Assembly: GCA_016223085.1 (NCBI GenBank)
Contig: JACRPS010000029.1
Span: 62,001 to 126,000, forward strand
Reading direction: 5' to 3'
DNA length: 64,000 nucleotides
DNA from: Chloroflexota bacterium
Lineage (GTDB): Bacteria; Chloroflexota; Anaerolineae; Aggregatilineales; Phototrophicaceae
Position numbers and translations under genes: made by a program. A model generated the notes under the pieces. It saw only the letters and a list, made by a program, of their open reading frames with translations. It was not told the DNA's origin and did no database searches. Shown here one piece after another: positions 57,060 through 64,000 of the stretch (positions within the stretch are counted from its first letter, which is position 1; each line of letters opens with the position of its first letter).

Positions 57060-60002
57060 TTACGACCCAGCGCCCCGCGTGATTTCAACGGTGAGGTCGG
57101 CGCTGGCGCTGTTGCCCACCGCGTCAATCGCAACCGCGCTGAAGGTTTCCGTGCCGGTGCGGGTGATGTCCCAGGTGAAGCCATACGGCCAGGACTCATC
57201 CGCACCAAGCTGCTGGCCGTTGTGGTAGAACTCGACACGGCTGACGGAATAATCGTCCTGCACCTCGGCAGCCAGCGTCACCTGCGTGTCCTGCGGCCAG
57301 CGGTACACCTTGCCCGGTTCGCCCGCGCTCAGGCTGATGGTCGGCGGGGTGTTGTCCACCGTCACCTGCACCGGCGCGGTTTCGCGGGTGTTGTCCGCCC
57401 GCACGACGGTCAGCAGGATGTTGTACAGGCCGCTGGGCAGCCCCGACGTATCCCACGTGCCTAGGCTCGCGCCGCGCTGGAACGTCGTTTGCTGCTCGCC
57501 GATCTGAATCCACTGCGACGGGTTTGGCCCTTCGCCATAGGCCAGTTGATAATACTGCATGTTGGTCGGGTCAAGCGTGCCGCGAATGTCCACCACGCCG
57601 CGCACGTAGGCAAACGGCTGCGGCTGCAAAATCTGGACGGAGCTAAACAGTTCCGGGCGGCTGACAGTATCGTATTCCTCCGGCGGCAGCGGCATGTTGT
57701 TGGCCTGCCACCAGTCGGCGGCCTCCGGCGGCGGGATGAAATACAGCGTATCGGTGCGCAGTTCGGCGGGCGTGCTGGCGGTGGCGCGCTGGCCGGTCTG
57801 GCTGTTGAGCTGTACCGTCTGCCAGTAGGTATCGGTCTGCGCCGGGACAAACTGCGCCAGGAAAATTTCGTTGCGCGTGGGGCAGGCGTTGTTCGGCAGC
57901 AGGCCGGAACGCACGCACACGGCCTGTTCCACTACGTCCGCCGGGCGCGTCCAGTCGGCAGGGGGCAGGCCATCCCGTTCCAGCACGTACTGCATCACCG
58001 CGCGCCAGACCGGCGCGGCGCCGTCCGCGTCCAGTTTGTCGAGTGACATGGCCGCGCCATCGCCCCGGCTGACCACCACCCCGGCTACCAACTGCGGCGT
58101 GTAGCCGACCGTCCAGCCTGCCGCGCCGTCGCCCGCCAGGCCATTGACGATGGCGGCGGGGCGGTTCAGATCAACCGTGTTGCCTTCGCCCAGCGTGCGC
58201 TGCCGGGTGGCGCTGTCCGCCAGAATGTCGTTGATGAGATACGCCAGCCCTGCCGGGAACACACCCACCTTGTTCAGTTGCACCTGTTCCGGCGTGTATT
58301 CCCACAGCACGTTACCGTCCCCGTCTTCGATCTTTAACACGGCAGCGGGGTTGCGCTGCCGGTAGCCGCGCCCAATCGCTTCCACCGGCACGCCGTACAT
58401 GTCACCCAGCGCCGAAAAGACGGAATAGGCGTAGGCCATATCCAGCACCGACACCTGCCCGCCGCGTTCCAGCAGCGACAGATCGAAGCGTCCGGCGTCG
58501 CCCAGGCTGTTAAGGCCGATGCGATGTGCCCGGCTGAGGATAGTGTCCAGCCCGCGCGAGCGCGCCACCTGGACCGCCGGCGGCAGCAGCCCGGCGCTCA
58601 TGGCGTCACGCAGGTTCACCGGGCCGCGAAACCGTCCATCCGGGTTCTGCGGCGTGTAGATCAGCCCTTCCGCCGCGCCGGGGAAGGTGCGGGGGATGTC
58701 CAGCAGCATGGTCGCCGGGGTGTACAGGCCGCTGAGAAAACCTTCAAAATACACAAACGGGAACAGCGTCGGGCCGGGCGGGTAAGCGTTGGCCGTGCCT
58801 GCGCCGACCATTGCTTTCAGTTCGCCGGTGGTCGGGTCAATCACAACGATCACGCCGCTGTCGGGCGGGGCTTCGCCGGCGGGCGGAACGCGGCTCAAAT
58901 AGGCCGCGCCGTTGCAGGGCTGACCGTCGAGCGCCGTTACGGTGGCGGTGTTGCCGTTCAGCCGCGCCAGATGCGCCCGCAGGCTACATTCTGCCTGGTA
59001 ATACAGGTCGAGGTCCAGCGCGGTGGTGATTTTAAGGCCGCCCTGCGCCACCAGCCGCGCGCCGTCCCGCCCCAGTCCATCCAGAATCGTTTCCGCCTGG
59101 CGGCGGGCATAGACAGCGTATTCCGGCGCGATGCGCGAGGCATCCGTGCCGGGCTGTACCGGTGTCAGCGTGGCGGCGGCCTGCTCAAACTGGTCGCCCG
59201 TAATCAGCGCGGCGGAACGCAGCGCCCGCAGCAGATCAAGCTGGCGACCGCGCGCCGCCGGCTCGTTGTCAAACGGGTTGTACTGCGGCGCCAGCGGAAT
59301 GGCCGCCAGCAGCGCGGCTTCGTCCAGCGTTAAATCGGCGGCGCGTTTGCCCAGGTAGGCGCGCGCGGCGGCCTCGATGCCGTAAGCGTCGCTGCCGTAA
59401 TAGTTGGTGTTCAGGTGCCATTCCAGGATTTGCGGCGGTGTGTAGCGGCGCTGGATTTCCGCCACCAGGGCGATTTCGCGTCCGATGTCGTCGGCGGTAG
59501 GGTGCTCTGGCAGCGGGGCGATCACATTACGCACCAGCCGCCCGGTGAGCGAGGTGTCCATCGGCAGCGGGCCAAGAATCAGGTTCTGCCACAGCCGGCC
59601 AAACGTCTGTACCAGGCTGAAGCCCGGCGCGGTCAGGAAATCCGGGTCTTCGGCGGTTAAGGTGGCCTGCGCGACATACGGCGGCAGGCTCTCCAGCGTC
59701 ACCCAGGTGGTTTGCTGCGGGCTGCGCGCCGCCAGCAGCAGAGTGCTGCCGCTGCGGTCGTATAGCTCGGTTGCGCCGCTGACCGGGCCGCGCGCCAGGC
59801 TGTCCTGCGGGGCGGGCAGATCGCGCACCGCCTGCCCGTATACCAGCGCCGCGCCGCCCAGCGAGACGGCCAGCGGCACGACCACCAGCACCAATACCAG
59901 CGCGCCGGCCACCAGCGCCCCGGCGCGACTGCGCGTCTGGCTGGTATGGCGGTGACTGCGCCGGTTACGGCGTTTACGGATAATGTGTGCGGTTGAGGTC
60001 AT
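57060..60002 (-). CDS. class A PBP-like protein with degenerate transpeptidase motifs
   Basis: The 980-residue product has a TM helix (about 28-57) and a GT51 glycosyltransferase domain (about 85-265) that keeps Glu118 (TAEDPDF) and the second catalytic Glu near 176 (GREIAL), but the STITQQL segment reads TSLTGRL. The transpeptidase domain follows the class A pattern (SGVIVVIDPTTGELKAMVG at 382-400) but the SxxK motif GSxxKPF is GPTLFPF at 410-416, the SxN region reads SAGLLPP, and KTG is VNG before LAGDGAAGW. So all three catalytic motifs are lost. Two Ig-like domains end the protein (770-980). It may polymerise glycan without cross-linking. Confidence 0.88.
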   Translation of the reverse strand: MTSTAHIIRKRRNRRSHRHTSQTRSRAGALVAGALVLVLVVVPLAVSLGGAALVYGQAVRDLPAPQDSLARGPVSGATELYDRSGSTLLLAARSPQQTTWVTLESLPPYVAQATLTAEDPDFLTAPGFSLVQTFGRLWQNLILGPLPMDTSLTGRLVRNVIAPLPEHPTADDIGREIALVAEIQRRYTPPQILEWHLNTNYYGSDAYGIEAAARAYLGKRAADLTLDEAALLAAIPLAPQYNPFDNEPAARGRQLDLLRALRSAALITGDQFEQAAATLTPVQPGTDASRIAPEYAVYARRQAETILDGLGRDGARLVAQGGLKITTALDLDLYYQAECSLRAHLARLNGNTATVTALDGQPCNGAAYLSRVPPAGEAPPDSGVIVVIDPTTGELKAMVGAGTANAYPPGPTLFPFVYFEGFLSGLYTPATMLLDIPRTFPGAAEGLIYTPQNPDGRFRGPVNLRDAMSAGLLPPAVQVARSRGLDTILSRAHRIGLNSLGDAGRFDLSLLERGGQVSVLDMAYAYSVFSALGDMYGVPVEAIGRGYRQRNPAAVLKIEDGDGNVLWEYTPEQVQLNKVGVFPAGLAYLINDILADSATRQRTLGEGNTVDLNRPAAIVNGLAGDGAAGWTVGYTPQLVAGVVVSRGDGAAMSLDKLDADGAAPVWRAVMQYVLERDGLPPADWTRPADVVEQAVCVRSGLLPNNACPTRNEIFLAQFVPAQTDTYWQTVQLNSQTGQRATASTPAELRTDTLYFIPPPEAADWWQANNMPLPPEEYDTVSRPELFSSVQILQPQPFAYVRGVVDIRGTLDPTNMQYYQLAYGEGPNPSQWIQIGEQQTTFQRGASLGTWDTSGLPSGLYNILLTVVRADNTRETAPVQVTVDNTPPTISLSAGEPGKVYRWPQDTQVTLAAEVQDDYSVSRVEFYHNGQQLGADESWPYGFTWDITRTGTETFSAVAIDAVGNSASADLTVEITRGAGS

Positions 60003-60321
60003 GGCAACCGATCAAGAACTGGTTGTGCCTGTACGTTCGCTCGTTCGCGTGGAACGATGCCTCGACTCTTATACCATCATCCGGCCATCCGTGCCACCGG
60101 CGAGATGGCGGGCTGTCTGGCTTCAGGGCTGACCACCGCCGCATTCCTACGGCTGGTATACGTTTTAGTAGCAAAAAGACATAAAGCATTCACTTTCATT
60201 ATTGTTATCGTTATAATAGATAAACAGTAGAAACATATGTACGCCTTGCAGACCTGTAGGTACAAACCGACATAAACACAGGGAACTGGCGTTTGTTGTG
60301 CATTCAGGAGAGCCGATCAAT
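60003..60321. promoter_or_regulatory. divergent promoter region of PBP and regulator
   Basis: The region turns AT-rich around 60160-60245. A plus-strand promoter is TTCACT (60189-60194), 17 bases, TATAAT (60212-60217), about 100 bases before the winged-helix gene. The TTATTGTTATCGTTATAATA segment is partly symmetric and may bind a regulator. No gene was seen. Confidence 0.55.
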
Positions 60322-60651
60322 ATGCCTGTTGGCGACGAATTACGTCATGTTATGGAGTTGGACCGGGTGTTACACGAACCCGCCCGCCTGCTGATTATCG
60401 TAATCCTCGCGCTGGAAGAACGGGCCAGTTTTGCCGATCTGCTGCGGCTGACCGGCATGAGCAACGGCAATTTGCACAACCATCTGCGGCGGCTGGACCA
60501 GGCCGGTTACGTTGAAGCCGAGTCCGCCTACCGGGGGAAGCGGGAATATACGATCTGGCAGCTTTCGGAAGTCGGGCGGTCGGCCTTTGAAATCTACCAG
60601 CAGCGAATGAAAGCGGTGTGCCAGTTGGTGGACGGCCTCACCACTTCCTGA
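60322..60651 (+). CDS. winged-helix transcriptional regulator (HTH_27 type)
   Basis: I use the ATG of MPVGDELRHVMELD, with AGGAG 11 bases upstream. The 109-residue product is a lone winged helix: HEPARLLIIVILALEERASFADLLRLTG, recognition helix MSNGNLHNHLRRLDQAGYV, wing EAESAYRGKREYTIWQLSEVG, and a dimerisation helix. This is the PF13601 (DUF2087-free, MarR/ArsR-like) group of small regulators. There is no ligand domain. It may control itself or the divergent PBP gene, which is inference from position. Confidence 0.9.
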   Translation: MPVGDELRHVMELDRVLHEPARLLIIVILALEERASFADLLRLTGMSNGNLHNHLRRLDQAGYVEAESAYRGKREYTIWQLSEVGRSAFEIYQQRMKAVCQLVDGLTTS

Positions 60652-60835
60652 GTTCGTCCTGCGTCACCTTCCCGATCACAAACCCGACGACGGCGCCGAT
60701 CATCAGCCCCAGCAGGCCGAAGATTTGCCAGTCGCCGGTCAGGAAGATCAGCCCGGCAGCCAGCGGCAGCAACCCCACCGCCGCACCGATGAGCGCGCCT
60801 TTCCAGCGGCGGGGCAGAATCTCAAACAACTCCAC
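60638..60835 (-). CDS. small two-helix membrane protein
   Basis: The 65-residue frame starts at a GTG without a good ribosome site and overlaps the regulator stop by 14 bases. It encodes a basic start (PRRWKGAL), two TM helices (about 13-33 and 37-57, rich in Gly) and the end GKVTQDELRKW. The hydrophobic pattern with glycine zippers looks real. The frame stays open upstream toward the CoA-binding gene but offers no ATG. I recognise no family. Confidence 0.5.
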   Translation of the reverse strand: MELFEILPRRWKGALIGAAVGLLPLAAGLIFLTGDWQIFGLLGLMIGAVVGFVIGKVTQDELRKW

Positions 60836-60914
60836 TGGCAGCGGTTTCTGGCGGTGGCCATAGACCTGCTGGCTGCGCCGGGCATGTGATATTCTATTGT
60901 ACGCGATTTTTGTC

Positions 60915-61328
60915 TCAACCGATCAGGCGTTGGTGTTCGATCTTGATGCAGCGATCCTGCACCACGTTCAGCCCGGCGGCAGCGGCCTTGCGGGCGGCCT
61001 CGTCGTGCACCACGTCAAGCTGCGTCCAGACCGCCTTCGCGCCGACCTGCACCGCCGCGTCTACGATTTCCGGCAGGTATTCCGAGCGCCGGAACACGTC
61101 CACAATGTCAATCGGTTCCGGCACGTCCGCCAGTGACGCATAGCTGGGCTGGCCGTTGATGGTGGCGACGGTTGGATTGACCGGATACACGGTGTAACCG
61201 GCCTGCCGCAAATACTGCGCCACACGGTAGCTGGCGCGGTTGGGGTTATCCGAATGGCCGACGACCGCAATTACCCGCGCCGCTTGCAGCAGGTCACGGA
61301 TGGCATCGTCATTGTAGGTAATCATCAT
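60915..61328 (-). CDS. CoA-binding domain protein (YccU-like)
   Basis: The 137-residue product is a single CoA_binding_2 Rossmann domain: VIAVVGHSDNPNRASYRVAQYL, GYTVYPVNPT, IDIVDVFRRSEYLPEIVDAA and VWTQLDVVHDEAARKAAAAG. It ends CIKIEHQRLIG, close to the usual CxxxEHxRL motif of the family. Such proteins bind CoA or NAD; their role is not settled. It may be co-transcribed with the small membrane protein downstream. The OsmC gene lies upstream on the same strand. Confidence 0.93.
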   Translation of the reverse strand: MMITYNDDAIRDLLQAARVIAVVGHSDNPNRASYRVAQYLRQAGYTVYPVNPTVATINGQPSYASLADVPEPIDIVDVFRRSEYLPEIVDAAVQVGAKAVWTQLDVVHDEAARKAAAAGLNVVQDRCIKIEHQRLIG

Positions 61329-61393
61329 GCGGAATTCATGTCTCCAATCAACAGCAGTGGCAGCAGCGTAACCGATGAAAGCGATAAAAAGCG

Positions 61394-61843
61394 TTAGAGC
61401 GTGGCCGACACCCTGGGCGCTTCGACCGTCGTTTCGGTGTCGGCCAGCACGTCAAAGTCGTAGGTGATTTCGACCGACTGGCGCAGCGTGGCGGATACCG
61501 AGCAGTATTTTTCCTCCGACAGCCTGATCGCCTTTTCCACATCATCCCGCTTCAGATTCGACCCGCTGACGGCATAGTGCAGGTGGATTTTGCGGAACGG
61601 CCAGGGTGGTTCGGTTTCCTGTTCGCCGGTGACGGTGACGCGCACATCGGTGATCTGGGCGCGGCGCTTTTCGAGAATATTGACGACATCGTAGGCGGTG
61701 CAGCTACCGAGCGCCAGCAGCAGCAGTTCGGATGGTTTAATGCCCACGCCATCATCCACACTGGAGATGACGACCGAGTGTTTGGTGCTGTCGGTGCCGA
61801 CGAAGGTTTTGCCCTGCACCCAGGTCACGTGTGCCTGTGCCAT
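61394..61843 (-). CDS. OsmC-family peroxiredoxin-like protein
   Basis: I use the ATG of MAQAHVTWVQGKTFVG; AGGAG lies 12 bases upstream. The 149-residue product has the OsmC fold with the two redox cysteines, Cys48 in LALGSCTAYDV and Cys114 in SEEKYCSVSATL. The KPSELLLLALGSC segment and spacing are typical of the YhfA-like branch. It reduces organic hydroperoxides or similar electrophiles in the cytoplasm. It stands upstream of the CoA-binding gene with 65 bases between. Confidence 0.93.
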   Translation of the reverse strand: MAQAHVTWVQGKTFVGTDSTKHSVVISSVDDGVGIKPSELLLLALGSCTAYDVVNILEKRRAQITDVRVTVTGEQETEPPWPFRKIHLHYAVSGSNLKRDDVEKAIRLSEEKYCSVSATLRQSVEITYDFDVLADTETTVEAPRVSATL

Positions 61844-61987
61844 AGTCTTGGTTTGCTCCTGTAACGGCACGGCGAAGCGTGCCCGCATCATTAAAAGAAC
61901 TTCTCTATTCTGGACGCTGCCATCAGGGGAATTGTTACGAGGGCTTGCCCGGCTTTTTACGAAATTTCGGGAAAAACTTATGGTTAA

Positions 61988-62066
61988 ATGAAAACCGGTA
62001 CATAGATTTTTCGTAGGGGCGAACCGCCGGTTCGCCCCTACATTCTATGAATCTGTTTTCGGTCAT
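61988..62066 (-). mobile_element. MITE-like element, family B
   Basis: A full copy in the opposite orientation to that at 22920 has ends ATGAAAACCGGTACATAG and CTATGAATCTGTTTTCGGTCAT and core arm GTAGGGGCGAACCG. It is followed within 6 bases by a family A copy. Confidence 0.85.
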
Positions 62067-62071
62067 CCATT

Positions 62072-62152
62072 AGAACCTATCGTAAACCTCTTTTATCTGT
62101 CGGTAGGGCACGGCATGCTGTGCCCCTACGAAGGGTTTATGGATAGATACCT
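62072..62152 (-). mobile_element. MITE-like element, family A, slightly decayed
   Basis: Ends are CCTATCGTAAACC and GGTTTATGGATAG; the core has lost a base and gained a mismatch (GTAGGGCACGGCATGCTGTG). TTA precedes it. Confidence 0.82.
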
Positions 62153-62232
62153 AACGCAAGGCTACAAAGGAGCAAAGACGCAGAGAACATTTCCCTTTGC
62201 GCCTGTGCCCCTTCGCGCCTTTGCGTTACGCC
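62153..62232. repeat. GCAAAGACGCAGAG inverted repeat
   Basis: AACGCAAGGCTACAAAGGAGCAAAGACGCAGAG is mirrored by CTTTGCGCCTGTGCCCCTTCGCGCCTTTGCGTT (both described here in part). Related shorter units (GAGGCGCAGAGGCACAGAGA at 36949, CTCTGCGTCTCCGTGTCTCTG at 39740) occur in two other spacers. This type of repeat is common in several bacterial phyla. Confidence 0.65.
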
Positions 62233-62245
62233 TTTATTTCCCTTT

Positions 62246-63676
62246 TTATCCCACGCCGCGCAGCGAGCCGATGCTGATACACGCCGGGCACGTACCATCC
62301 GGTCGGATGATGGCAAACCCCGCCTGCGGGTCGCGGTCGTAAACATCGAAGTCCACGTTAAACACGATCAGCAGGGCGATTTCGACGTTGGGGAATTCCG
62401 CTGCCATGCTGATCGCGTCGCGCAGCCACTCGGCCTGTTCCTGCACGCTGGTGCTGCCGCCCCACTCAAAGCCCGCGGGCAGCGGGCCGTAGCCTTCCGG
62501 CGACAGGTAGCCGATTTCGGTAAAACACAGCGGCAGCCCCGTGCCGCGGAAGGGCGCGGCGGCGCGCTGCGTCATCAGCGGGAAGTAGCGCGTCGGGTAA
62601 TTGTCGCGCGGGTCGCCGCCCTGCTGCTGCGGGGGCAGAATGCCCTCGTTGTAGTGGACGCCGATGCAGTCGGCATAGTTGGCCGCGCCGTTGTTCGCCA
62701 TGTTCCAGTAATAATCGCCGTCGTCGCAGCCGGCGTTCGAGCAGCCGCCGAAGAAGCCGGTTGGGGCGGGCGCGCCGCTGATGACCATCACCTGCGGGTC
62801 GGCGGCTTTGATCGCCTCATACGCCTGGCGCAGCATTTCCACGTATGACCGTGCCGAGATGCGCCCGGCAGGCCACTCGCGGTCAATGTTCATCTCGTTC
62901 CACACTTCGATGGCATCCACCCCCATCGCCGCGATTTCGCCCAGAAACTGGGCGTACAGCGGGAAGTATTCGGCGTCGCCCATTTCGGCCAGCGCCTCTT
63001 TTTCGCCGGTGATGCTGAGCAGCACGTAGAAACCGGCTTCGTGCGACCAGTTGATGCGGTCGCGGGCGACGTTAAACAGGTTGGTATCGCCGACGACAAA
63101 CGGGATTTGCCACTTCACCCAGGTCATGCCGGCTTCCTTCATGGCAGCAATCGTTTCGTCGGTAAAATACAGAACTTGCCCGCCCACCGGCACAGGCAGT
63201 TCGTTGACCACGTTCGGGCGCGGCACGAGTGTGGGTTCGGCGGGCGCTTCCGGCGTGGTAGCCGGTGCTGGCGGCACGAGCACGGTTTCGCCTTCCGGTC
63301 GCTGGAGCGTGTTTGCCACCCGAATCGGCCCGACCTCGTAATTCACCGTTTGACCGGAACGCAGCCGCACCTGTAAGCGAAGCTGGTAGATGCCATCCGG
63401 CACGGTGGTGGTCGGCCAGGTGGCGATCACGCCGTTGACAACCGGCTGGTTTTTAAGCGTGCTGGCGGGAATCCACTGCGGCACTTCCTGATCGTAGGGC
63501 GCGACCTGGACAAAATAACTCTGCAGGTCGGGCGGGTTGACCGTGCCGATGATGCTAATCGTACCGGCCACGTCGTACACGGGCGGTGGCCAGGTAATCA
63601 CCACCGTGTCGTCCTGCGCGGCGGCGGGGATGATGAGCAGAAAAAGCAGCACAATGAATAATGATATTTTCCGCAT
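62246..63676 (-). CDS. secreted clan-A glycoside hydrolase-like protein
   Basis: AAGGAAC lies 7 bases before the ATG of MRKISLFIVLL. The 476-residue product has a signal peptide (cleavage near AAAQ), a beta-sandwich domain (about 23-125, VVITWPPPVYDVAGTISI), a Pro/Thr linker and a TIM-barrel domain (about 160-476). The acid/base Glu261 lies in EVWNEMN and the nucleophile Glu387 in CFTEIGY, the two-glutamate pattern of clan GH-A, as in GH39 and GH5-like enzymes. Two Cys pairs (GGCSNAGC, GTCPAC) suggest export. The glycan substrate is unknown. Confidence 0.87.
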   Translation of the reverse strand: MRKISLFIVLLFLLIIPAAAQDDTVVITWPPPVYDVAGTISIIGTVNPPDLQSYFVQVAPYDQEVPQWIPASTLKNQPVVNGVIATWPTTTVPDGIYQLRLQVRLRSGQTVNYEVGPIRVANTLQRPEGETVLVPPAPATTPEAPAEPTLVPRPNVVNELPVPVGGQVLYFTDETIAAMKEAGMTWVKWQIPFVVGDTNLFNVARDRINWSHEAGFYVLLSITGEKEALAEMGDAEYFPLYAQFLGEIAAMGVDAIEVWNEMNIDREWPAGRISARSYVEMLRQAYEAIKAADPQVMVISGAPAPTGFFGGCSNAGCDDGDYYWNMANNGAANYADCIGVHYNEGILPPQQQGGDPRDNYPTRYFPLMTQRAAAPFRGTGLPLCFTEIGYLSPEGYGPLPAGFEWGGSTSVQEQAEWLRDAISMAAEFPNVEIALLIVFNVDFDVYDRDPQAGFAIIRPDGTCPACISIGSLRGVG

Positions 63677-63700
63677 GGGCTGTTCCTTTCTGGGTGGCAT

Positions 63701-63728
63701 GTAGGGACACGATATATCGTGTCCCTAC
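63701..63728. repeat. solitary GTAGGG palindrome, ATATAT core
   Basis: A perfect 28-bp palindrome with arm GTAGGGACACGATA, identical to that at 39703. It lies 24 bases upstream of the glycoside hydrolase start, in its promoter zone. Confidence 0.9.
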
Positions 63729-63790
63729 ATATTTACCTTTCAATCAGTCTGATGAATTCTGACAATCACAGACTGTAATGGTCAATTTCT

Positions 63791-63856
63791 CAGGGGCGCA
63801 CGGCTGTGCGCCCCTACACTCTACGATTTGGGAAGGACACGGCACGCCGTGACCCT
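63791..63856. repeat. two further palindromes
   Basis: CAGGGGCGCACGGC with its complement (63791-63817) and a decayed GGACACGGCACGCCGTGACCC unit (about 63835-63856) lie between the two last genes. Confidence 0.7.
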
Positions 63857-63869
63857 ACTCATCTCTTGC

Positions 63870-64000
63870 TTACGGGCAGCTTCCCTTCGCCAGCGTATAC
63901 AGCGCGTTGATGCTGTTGTCGGACTTGTTGGTTTCGATGATCTGGTTGCCGGGGTCAATCGAAATCACCAGCCGGTGCTGTTCGTTGTAGAAGGTGCTGA
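63870..64000 (-). CDS. C-terminal end of a protein with CARDB-like domain, cut by window edge
   Basis: Only the last 43 residues are in the window. They read STFYNEQHRLVISIDPGNQI, then IETNKSDNSINALYTLAKGSCP and a stop. The VxIDPxNxIxETNKSDN pattern is typical of CARDB-type adhesion-like domains (xxVDxxNxIxExNExNN), which occur in secreted proteins. The start and most of the gene lie outside the window, so the call is tentative. Confidence 0.5.
   Translation of the reverse strand, partial: STFYNEQHRLVISIDPGNQIIETNKSDNSINALYTLAKGSCP

Noticed and set aside
58524-59333. 269-codon plus-strand frame inside the PBP gene
   Set aside because: It is antisense to the GT51 and transpeptidase domains, which align along their whole length.
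1436-63856. CRISPR array
   Set aside because: The short repeats are scattered singly over 62 kb, palindromic throughout, and have no regular spacers or cas genes.
1-64000. tRNA, rRNA or riboswitch
   Set aside because: No cloverleaf, rRNA core or known aptamer pattern was recognised by eye in any intergenic region; a covariance-model scan could still find one.

Overview
This 64 kb window is GC-rich chromosomal DNA from a bacterium that looks like a member of the Chloroflexota, probably near Anaerolineae. That assignment is inference: it rests on gene content (clustered 2TM-domain proteins, a cysteine-free FmdB-like protein, HEFTH secreted proteases, ECF41 sigma factor, RIO kinase, many large secreted proteins) and on the abundance of short GTAGGG...CCCTAC palindromes. 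No tRNA, rRNA, CRISPR array, prophage or intact transposase was seen. Both window edges cut genes.

Layout. 0-6.3 kb: the 3' end of an ARMT1/DUF89 gene and a pentapeptide-repeat gene, then an island of tandem small two-helix membrane proteins that surround a Ser/Thr kinase carrying the same two-helix domain and the same C-terminal tail. 6.3-15.4 kb: a GAF protein, two DUF4230 paralogues, a BON protein, a sugar epimerase-like TIM barrel, a RIO kinase, a SanA-like protein and a secreted alpha/beta hydrolase. 15.8-24.8 kb: a methyltransferase, a TPR protein, a large sensor kinase, a class I aminotransferase, two related single-helix proteins and a secreted CTPGYWKNH protein. 24.8-29.4 kb: a minus-strand run with Nudix, a frameshifted DUF1801 gene, Uma2, a GNAT and a GT39-type membrane glycosyltransferase. 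29.6-42 kb: secreted and envelope functions, including a small repeat peptide, a copper radical oxidase, an SGNH hydrolase, an M28 peptidase, a second GT39-like protein, a CopC-propeller fusion, a HEFTH protease, an SH3b protein, and an FmdB-like protein behind a CIRCE operator.

42-54.7 kb: L-arabinose isomerase beside a decayed GH43 arabinanase, a BMP-family binding protein without its transporter, two more orphan histidine kinases, and a region dense in DnaA boxes next to dnaN that is a good candidate for the chromosomal origin. 54.8-64 kb: an ECF41 sigma factor with an NAD(P)-epimerase and a small membrane protein (a classic ECF41 module), a class A PBP whose transpeptidase motifs are all substituted, a winged-helix regulator, a CoA-binding protein, OsmC and a secreted clan-A glycoside hydrolase.

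The whole window is peppered with non-coding palindromes: about 28-bp units with GTAGGG ends occur alone or as the cores of two larger MITE-like families of roughly 80 bp, which lie side by side at three loci. Two of the solitary palindromes sit in frame inside one coding gene.
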